Below are positions 33,698 to 38,819 of a DNA stretch of 38,819 bases, in pieces (position 1 is the first letter of the stretch; each line of letters opens with the position of its first letter). Made by a program: the position numbers and the translations under genes. This DNA comes from Demequina soli (GTDB taxonomy: Bacteria; Actinomycetota; Actinomycetes; Actinomycetales; Demequinaceae): NCBI RefSeq assembly GCF_000971195.1, contig NZ_BBLZ01000009.1, positions 1-38,819 on the forward strand, in the 5' to 3' direction. Below the pieces are notes generated by a model that was not told where the DNA came from, made no database searches, and saw only the letters and a program-made list of their open reading frames with translations.

Positions 33698-33756
33698 AAC
33701 GTTGAGCATCCACCCCGGAGAGCTGCCGAGTCTGCAGGGTGGAATCTCGAAGTCGC
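33698..33756. repeat. palindromic element, copy D (degenerate arms)
   Basis: The core matches copy C with few changes, but the outer arms have drifted (AACGTTGAG and CTCGAAGTCGC). Together with C it forms the second pair in the window. Confidence 0.75.
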
Positions 33757-33774
33757 CGAACTCGGCACCGACCC

Positions 33775-34572
33775 CTACTCCGCGTCGATGAACACCGGCG
33801 TGCCGAGCGGCAGCCCGATCTCCGTGACCATCGTCGTGATCGCGTCGTTGGGCAGGCGGATGCAACCGTGCGAGACGGCCTTGCCGATCGAGGACGGGTC
33901 GTCCGTGCCGTGGATGCCGATGACCGCGTCGCCGCCCGCGAACTCGTCGAGCACGGGCGAGTAGCCCGACAGCCCGTACGCGTACGGCCCGTAGACGCCG
34001 TTCGGGTCAGGCGGCTGCAGCAGCTCGCGGATGTAGTAGACGCCGCCAGGGGTGGGCAGCTGCTGGCGCCCCAGCCCGATCGGCGTGGAGAACACCTTGT
34101 CCGTCCCGTCCCACACGGTGAGCTCGAAGTCGGCGAGGTTGACCTCGACCTTCATGTGGGTCGCGCTGAGCGTGACCTGGTCCGCCTTGACCCACCCCGT
34201 GGACCCGTTGGGCCGCACCGGCAGGTACAGCTCGAGCCACGACCCCTGGATCTGCTTGACCAGGAACACCAGCGGCGTCTGGTCGGGCACCGTGAGGACG
34301 TCGGACGCCTTGACGGTGAGCGCCTCCGCGCCGTCGGGCTCCGTCAGCACGGTCAGCTTGGTGCCGTGCGCCTGCGCGATGTAGGACAGCGTGTCGTCGA
34401 CCGGCGCGGCGGTCGCGGACGGGCTCGTCTCCGCGCTCGCCGTCACCGCGGGCTGGCTCGAGGCCGCCACGGGGGACGATGCGCTGGGCGAGGGCGTCTC
34501 CTGCGACGCCGGCGAGCAGGCGGACAGCGCGAACGCGGCGACCACGGTGAACAGCGCGACGATGCGGCGCAT
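33775..34572 (-). CDS. L,D-transpeptidase (YkuD) lipoprotein
   Basis: A 265-residue lipoprotein that should make 3-3 crosslinks in peptidoglycan or attach proteins to it. The signal and lipobox are LFTVVAAFALSACSP. A Ser/Thr/Pro-rich linker of ~40 residues follows. An SH3-like region (WLELYLPVRPNGSTGWV) comes before the YkuD catalytic domain: VIGIHGTDDPSSIGKAVSHG then CIRL, with the catalytic His and Cys. The ATG follows GAGGGAGG. A GGACGATGC copy lies in the linker, coding Ala-Ser-Ser. It stands alone between two terminators and palindromic elements. Confidence 0.93.
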   Translation of the reverse strand: MRRIVALFTVVAAFALSACSPASQETPSPSASSPVAASSQPAVTASAETSPSATAAPVDDTLSYIAQAHGTKLTVLTEPDGAEALTVKASDVLTVPDQTPLVFLVKQIQGSWLELYLPVRPNGSTGWVKADQVTLSATHMKVEVNLADFELTVWDGTDKVFSTPIGLGRQQLPTPGGVYYIRELLQPPDPNGVYGPYAYGLSGYSPVLDEFAGGDAVIGIHGTDDPSSIGKAVSHGCIRLPNDAITTMVTEIGLPLGTPVFIDAE

Positions 34573-34613
34573 CGAACCTCCCTCAGACCCTCAGCGGGTC
34601 CACACTACGACGA

Positions 34614-34651
34614 GGCCGCCCGGACTGGGTAGGTTCCCAGCCCGGGCGGCC
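34614..34651 (-). terminator. terminator of the GH43-symporter operon
   Basis: GGCCGCCCGG and CCGGGCGGCC plus inner CTGGG/CCCAG make a 16-position stem with a 6-base loop. The single non-Watson-Crick position is A-C on the plus strand but a G-U pair on the minus strand. This supports use by the minus-strand operon ending at 34678. Confidence 0.8.
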
Positions 34652-34677
34652 GTCGCATCGTGCCTCGGAAGGCGGCG

Positions 34678-35994
34678 TCAGGCGGTGACGAGCTCCGGCT
34701 CCTCCTCGGGGCGCTCCTCGACGAACGCGGCGTCCTCGCGGCCCTTGTCGGACCGCATGAGCAGGCTCGCGATCACCGTGACCGTGAGGATCACGCCGGC
34801 CATGATGAAGTAGGCGTTCTGGAAGCCGATGGCCTCGTAGGCCGCGCCGAACGGCAGCGAGAACGCGGCGACGCCGATGGACTTCGCGACGCCGAAGCCC
34901 AGCATGTACGCGGTCGCGGAGATCTTCACGTCGAACATCCTGGTGATGTACTTCATCACGGAGATGAGCATGAGCGGCATCTCGATGGCCGCGAGCAGGC
35001 GCCAGGCGATGAGCGCCTCGGTGTTGGTGATCATCGCGGAGCCGAGCACGCGGACGATGAGGATCGCGGCGAAGAGCTGCAGGCCGCGCTTCGCGCCGAT
35101 CTTGTTGACGAACCACGGCGCGACGAGCATGACGGCCGCCTCGGCGAAGATCTGGATGGCGACCACGTTGGTGAACAGGCGCGTCGGGTCGGCCGCGGCC
35201 GCGTGGTCGGTGAAGTAGATCGAGAACTGCTGGTCGAACACGTCGTAGAGCGCGGCGGTGCCGAACATGAGCACCACGAAGCCGACGAAGCTGCGGTCGC
35301 GGAAGAGGCGCTTGACGGTGTCCTTGCTGACCTTGGTCGACGAGGACTCGCCCTTCGCGGCGGCCTGAGCCTCCTGCTGCGGGACCCTCGCGGTGTAGAG
35401 GAGCGTGCCGAGCACGAGCGCGCAGAACGTCGCGGCCCACCAGATGGAGTCCGGGTTGACGTTGGCCCACAGCCAGCCGCCGACCAGGTTGATGGTGCCA
35501 CCGGCGATCGAGCCGAAGAGGCGCGCGTGGCCGTACTCGAAGCCGTTGGCGCGCGAGGCGCGCTCGTTGTAGGCCTCGACGACGGAGACGCCGGCGAGGA
35601 GCACCAGGGCCATGAACATGCCGCCGACGACCGCGGCGCCGACCATGTTCCAGTCCATGAGGGGGGGCATCACGAACGCGAAGAACGGGCCCACCATCGC
35701 GCCGCACAGCACCACGAAGGAGAACAGGTGCTTCTTCAGGCCCAGGCGGTCCTGCAGGTAGCCGTAGAGGGGCTGCAGGCACAGCGCGGTGATCGCCATC
35801 ACGGTGTTGATGAGGCCGATGTTGCCCTCACCCATCCCGTTGTCCTTGAGCCACAGGCCGTGGAACGTGAAGAAGATCTGCCAGATGGCGAAGTAGAAGA
35901 AGTACAGGCCGCCGTAGTTCCAGAAGACGCCGCGCTTGAGCGAGGCGCGGAGGGAGCCGCTGGCGGCGGCGGTGGACTGAGCAACGGTGCTCAT
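34678..35994 (-). CDS. MFS oligosaccharide:H+ symporter (LacY/RafB type)
   Basis: A 438-residue integral membrane protein with twelve hydrophobic segments, of the oligosaccharide:H+ symporter branch of the major facilitator family. LYFFYFAIWQIFFTFHGLWL near the N-terminus and DRLGLKKH in the loop between segments 2 and 3 are typical. The central loop is charged and Gln/Ala-rich (PQQEAQAAAKGESSSTK). The C-tail is acidic. The ATG lies inside the stop of the GH43 gene (ATGA), so the two are one operon. It probably imports the oligosaccharides cleaved by the GH43 enzyme; arabino- or xylo-oligosaccharides are likely but not proven. Confidence 0.88.
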   Translation of the reverse strand: MSTVAQSTAAASGSLRASLKRGVFWNYGGLYFFYFAIWQIFFTFHGLWLKDNGMGEGNIGLINTVMAITALCLQPLYGYLQDRLGLKKHLFSFVVLCGAMVGPFFAFVMPPLMDWNMVGAAVVGGMFMALVLLAGVSVVEAYNERASRANGFEYGHARLFGSIAGGTINLVGGWLWANVNPDSIWWAATFCALVLGTLLYTARVPQQEAQAAAKGESSSTKVSKDTVKRLFRDRSFVGFVVLMFGTAALYDVFDQQFSIYFTDHAAAADPTRLFTNVVAIQIFAEAAVMLVAPWFVNKIGAKRGLQLFAAILIVRVLGSAMITNTEALIAWRLLAAIEMPLMLISVMKYITRMFDVKISATAYMLGFGVAKSIGVAAFSLPFGAAYEAIGFQNAYFIMAGVILTVTVIASLLMRSDKGREDAAFVEERPEEEPELVTA

Positions 35995-37010
35995 ACGAGC
36001 ATCCCTTCGGGGGACAGGACCTCGGTCGAGGTCGGGGTGGGTCGGGTGTCCGGCACGGGCGTGCCCCACACGGGGTTGCCGTCGGCGTCGAACGGGAGCA
36101 CCTGGGCGCGGGCCTGGCGGTTCGGCTCCCACAGGGGGTCGCCGACCAGCTCGGTGTAGGTGCGGGCGTGGTAGACGAGCACGGTGTTGCCGTGCTCGTC
36201 CTCCGTGAAGCTGTTGTGGCCGGGGCCGTAGATGCCGGCCTCCGGGGCGGACTCGAACACGGGCGTCGGGGACTTGGTCCAGCTCGCGGGGTCCAGAAGG
36301 TCGGCGTCGGCGTCGGCGGTGAGCAGGCCCATCGCGTACTCGATGCCGGTGCCCGAGGCGCTGTACGTGAGGTAGAGCTTGCCGTTCTTCTGGAGCACGC
36401 TCGGGCCCTCGTTGACCCAGAACGTGACGATCTCCCAGTCGAACTCGGGCTTGGTGAGCATGACCGCCTCGGACGCGAGCGTCCACGGGTTGGACATGCG
36501 CGCGATGTAGAGGTTCGAGTGGCCCTTGACCGCGAAGTCCTGCTGCGCCCACACCAGGTACTGGACGCCGTCCTTGACGAACGACGTCGCGTCCAGCGCG
36601 AACGACTCCCAGCCGGTGTCGACCTGGCCCTTCTCGTGCCACTCGCCCGTCATCGGGTCGTCGTCGGTGCACTCGAGGCAGAAGACGCGGTGGTTGAAGG
36701 TGTCGTCGGCGCCTTCCACGTCGAAGGTGACGTCGGAGTTGGGTGCGGCGGCGTAGTAGAGGTACCAGGCGCCGTTCACACGGTGGATCTCCGGCGCCCA
36801 GATGAGGTGCGACTGCGCACCCTCGAAGTGCTTGGTCCAGATGGTGACCTCGGCGGCGGCCTGCAGGTCCTCGAGACGCTCCGCACGGCGCAGCACGATG
36901 CGGTCGTACAGCGGGTGCGATCCCGTGAAGTAGTACTGCCCCTCGTGGCGCAGCACGGACGGGTCGGCGCGCTGGAGCACGATGGGGTTCGGGATCGGCG
37001 TCTCGGCCAT
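35991..37010 (-). CDS. glycoside hydrolase family 43 protein
   Basis: A 339-residue five-bladed propeller enzyme. GH43 removes arabinose or xylose units from plant polysaccharide fragments. The general base Asp is D16 in QRADPSV. SFALDATSF carries the pKa-tuning Asp, and VNEGPSVLQ the catalytic acid Glu. APEIHRVNGAWYLYYAA is another family block. No signal peptide is seen, so it acts in the cytoplasm on imported oligosaccharides. The ATG has CAGAGGAGG upstream. The promoter region has a LacI-type site. Members differ in specificity, and the exact linkage cannot be read. Confidence 0.9.
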   Translation of the reverse strand: MAETPIPNPIVLQRADPSVLRHEGQYYFTGSHPLYDRIVLRRAERLEDLQAAAEVTIWTKHFEGAQSHLIWAPEIHRVNGAWYLYYAAAPNSDVTFDVEGADDTFNHRVFCLECTDDDPMTGEWHEKGQVDTGWESFALDATSFVKDGVQYLVWAQQDFAVKGHSNLYIARMSNPWTLASEAVMLTKPEFDWEIVTFWVNEGPSVLQKNGKLYLTYSASGTGIEYAMGLLTADADADLLDPASWTKSPTPVFESAPEAGIYGPGHNSFTEDEHGNTVLVYHARTYTELVGDPLWEPNRQARAQVLPFDADGNPVWGTPVPDTRPTPTSTEVLSPEGMLV

Positions 37011-37022
37011 GGGGACCTCCTC

Positions 37023-37036
37023 TGTTACCGTTCACA
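37023..37036 (-). promoter_or_regulatory. LacI-family operator before the GH43 operon
   Basis: TGTTACCGTTCACA fits the TGTnAnCGnTnACA pattern of LacI-family sites with the central CG. It lies 12 bases before the GH43 start, just after a possible -10 (TACGCT on the minus strand). A second GTTCAC word at ~37048 repeats one half. No LacI gene is in the window. Confidence 0.6.
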
Positions 37037-37044
37037 GCGTACCT

Positions 37045-37312
37045 TTTGTTCACGCTATGACCGAATTAACGATACTTGCTGATATGCAACTGAGGCCGGG
37101 ACCAGGTGCCCAGGATCGGGCGAAACGGACATGGCTGCGCCTCCCATCCCGACCGTGCCTCGCGTGCACCCTCCCGACCGTCCCCCACACGGATTCTGCG
37201 GTTGGCGCCGCTCTCGTCGGGCGATGACGCGGGAGTTGCATCGGAGAGCGCTCCCCACGCGGGTCGCGTGTGGGGCACGGTCTGGCGCGGGGCATCTCGC
37301 TACCGTGGAGCC
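37045..37312. other. intergenic region with no gene seen
   Basis: This is most of the 302-base divergent gap between the GH43 gene and the last gene. The left part is AT-richer and should hold the GH43 promoter. The right part is GC-rich, has short chance open frames and no supported element. Confidence 0.6.
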
Positions 37313-38740
37313 ATGGCATCCGACGAGCTCGACCCCAATGAGATCCGACGCAGGTTCGACGCGCTGCTCGCGGGCCGGGATCTGCAGGAGCTCACGGACC
37401 TGGCACGGTCGCTGACGTCCATGCTGGGCCCTGACCCGGCCGCTAGGGGCGCGACACCGACCGACCTTCGCCGCTCACTGCTGGACGTGCCGCGGCTGCT
37501 CACCGTCACGGTCGACCTCGGCCGCTCGCATCCGCGCATCTGGCGCCGCGCCGAGGTGGTCTCGGACATGCCGCTCGCGCAGTTCGCGGACGTCCTGATC
37601 GACCTCTTCGGCTGGGCGGGCACGCACCTCTGGCGGTTCGGACTCGGCGGCGGCCCCTTCGACGCCGGCACCCACGTCTTCCTGTGCGACTGGGAGGCGG
37701 AGGACGGGGAGGACGGGACCCCCGCATCGTCCACCCGGCTCGACCAGGTGCTGCAGGACGCCGGCGACGTGGTGCGGTTCGCGTACGACTACGGCGACTC
37801 GTGGGAGCTCACCGTACGCGTCGACAGCGCCGTGCCGGCCCCGGACGATGCGCCGCGCGCCAGGTGCACCGGTGGGCGCCGTGCAGCGCCGCCCGAGGAC
37901 TGCGGCGGCTTCACCGACGCGGAGGACCTGGCCCGGATCATCGACGATCCGGCCGCGTTCGACGTCGCCGAGGTCAACGCCGCGCTGTCCGCGGTCGAGC
38001 CTGCGATGGTCGCCGCGGGCATCAATGCGGCGGTGGTCGAGATCGCGACGTCGCTCAAGGGGTGGCCCGGAGGGAACGACATCATCACGCGCGCGTGGGC
38101 CTGCGCCGGACCGGTGCACGAGCCCACCCGCGAGGAGGCTGAGGTGGCGCTCGGGCCCGTCCTGTGGTTCCTCGGCCGCGCGGCCGATGGCCTCCCGCTC
38201 ACTGCGGCGGGATACCTCAAGCCGGACCTGGTCAAGGAGGCGGCCGCCGTGGTGCCCGCGCAGCGCGACCTGCCCTGGAAGGTCTCGCGCGAGTACGACG
38301 CGCACCAGCTGCACGCCTTCAGGATCCTGCTGCGCGACCTGGGCCTGCTGCGCAAGTACAAGGACCGGGTGCTGCTGACGAAGGCCGGCAAGGCCTGCCA
38401 CGAGGACCCGCTGGTCCTGTGGCGCCACCTCGTGCAACGTCTCCGTCCGCTGCCCGGACGCGACTTCATGCAGCAGGCCACCGCGTTGACTCTGCTGCAC
38501 CTCGCCACGGCGCCCCAGGAGACGGTCCGGTGGGACGCCATCGCGGACGCGCTCGACCTGCTGGGCTGGGTCAACTCCGACCGCAGCCGCCTGCGCGGAT
38601 ACCAGGTGAGGAACACCGTCCCGGTGTGGGCGCTGCTGTCGAACCTCGAGCCGCGCGAGCCGCGCCAGGGGCTCAAGACAGAGATCCTCGCCCCGGCCGC
38701 AGGAGCCCTAGCCAGGGCCGCCCTCAGCGATTCCCAATGA
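37313..38740 (+). CDS. pRiA4b ORF-3-like domain protein
   Basis: A 475-residue protein. Residues ~60-190 match the plasmid pRiA4b ORF-3-like family: LTVTVDLGRSHPRIWRRAEV, FADVLIDLFGWAGTHLWRF, VFLCDW and VRFAYDYGDSWELTV. This domain is found on plasmids and in IS-linked genes, but also in ordinary chromosomes; its function is unknown. The remaining ~280 residues have an acidic linker, then helical, Leu-rich sequence without recognised domain. The ATG at 37313 has GTGGAG very close. Two GGACGATGC copies lie within it, 110 bases apart. No mobile element is visible nearby. Confidence 0.8.
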   Translation: MASDELDPNEIRRRFDALLAGRDLQELTDLARSLTSMLGPDPAARGATPTDLRRSLLDVPRLLTVTVDLGRSHPRIWRRAEVVSDMPLAQFADVLIDLFGWAGTHLWRFGLGGGPFDAGTHVFLCDWEAEDGEDGTPASSTRLDQVLQDAGDVVRFAYDYGDSWELTVRVDSAVPAPDDAPRARCTGGRRAAPPEDCGGFTDAEDLARIIDDPAAFDVAEVNAALSAVEPAMVAAGINAAVVEIATSLKGWPGGNDIITRAWACAGPVHEPTREEAEVALGPVLWFLGRAADGLPLTAAGYLKPDLVKEAAAVVPAQRDLPWKVSREYDAHQLHAFRILLRDLGLLRKYKDRVLLTKAGKACHEDPLVLWRHLVQRLRPLPGRDFMQQATALTLLHLATAPQETVRWDAIADALDLLGWVNSDRSRLRGYQVRNTVPVWALLSNLEPREPRQGLKTEILAPAAGALARAALSDSQ

Positions 38741-38819
38741 CAGTTGTGGTGGGTGGGGTGCGTGGGGTGGGTGTGACGGAGCGCTGACGGTGTCGACGGG
38801 CGAGAGCGCCCGCCTGACC

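Larger units (their letters stand above)
2773..37851. repeat. dispersed 9-mer family GGACGATGC (21 copies)
   Basis: Start positions, plus orientation: 6258, 8012, 10434, 11889, 17962, 26291, 30184, 30477, 34474, 37843. Minus orientation: 2773, 9063, 12906, 14476, 17454, 19052, 21210, 25361, 28802, 30901, 37724. Six are intergenic (2773, 8012, 19052, 21210, 28802, 30901), most with G before and GC after, giving RGGGACGATGCGC. The other fifteen are inside genes. Confidence 0.8.

Noticed and set aside
37180..37275. CCCCACACG and CGTGTGGGG inverted words as an element end pair
   Set aside because: Nine-base arms ~75 bases apart in GC-rich DNA are expected by chance; nothing else supports an element.
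2773..37851. The 9-mer as a KOPS-type polar sequence for chromosome segregation
   Set aside because: Such sequences point one way along a replichore; here the orientations are balanced, 10 against 11.
37313..38740. The last gene as proof of a plasmid or transposon
   Set aside because: Its domain also occurs in many chromosomes, and no transposase, inverted repeats or attachment site is visible nearby.

Overview
The window is very GC-rich DNA with strongly G/C-ending codons, many GTG starts, tightly overlapping genes (ATGA and GTGA junctions) and mycothiol-type ArsC chemistry. This points to a high-GC actinobacterium. The surface proteins and gene set resemble Micrococcales (Cellulomonadaceae, Demequinaceae or relatives), but the exact taxon cannot be set from sequence alone. 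I see no rRNA, tRNA, transposase, integrase or CRISPR array.

Positions 1-23300 are an exopolysaccharide/capsule locus made of several divergent and convergent transcription units. Precursor genes are rmlA (dTDP-glucose, leading to rhamnose) and gmd-fcl (GDP-L-fucose). Assembly genes are a polyprenyl-phosphate sugar transferase that starts the repeat unit, five glycosyltransferases, a Wzx-like flippase, a Wzy-like polymerase and a Wzz/BY-kinase co-polymerase. A low-molecular-weight tyrosine phosphatase is divergent from the kinase. Decoration genes are a membrane acyltransferase and an overlapping pair of aldo/keto reductase and GMC-like flavoprotein. Two paralogous DUF4012 membrane proteins of unknown function lie in the locus.

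Positions 22700-28750, all on the minus strand, hold a small secreted protein with a sortase-like tail, a CAP-domain lipoprotein, an ElyC/SanA-type DUF218 protein, a Gfo/Idh/MocA oxidoreductase with an altered EKP motif, and a large FAD plus Fe-S D-2-hydroxyacid dehydrogenase. Positions 28900-33560 hold two secreted modular proteins that share a C-terminal signature. They flank a two-gene arsenic unit, arsC and an ArsR-phosphatase fusion with a clear operator. The larger secreted protein has a structured leader that can hide its ribosome binding site. Positions 33600-37050 hold an L,D-transpeptidase lipoprotein and an oligosaccharide operon (GH43 plus LacY-type symporter) behind a LacI-type operator. 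The last gene encodes a pRiA4b ORF-3-like protein.

Two repeat families overlay the genes. A 9-mer, GGACGATGC, occurs 21 times. In coding copies it is mostly written with rare codons, and six copies lie in the small intergenic fraction. Paired ~57-bp palindromic elements sit in two intergenic gaps. The 9-mer and the bistable leader at 31084-31169 are the strongest candidates for something undescribed.
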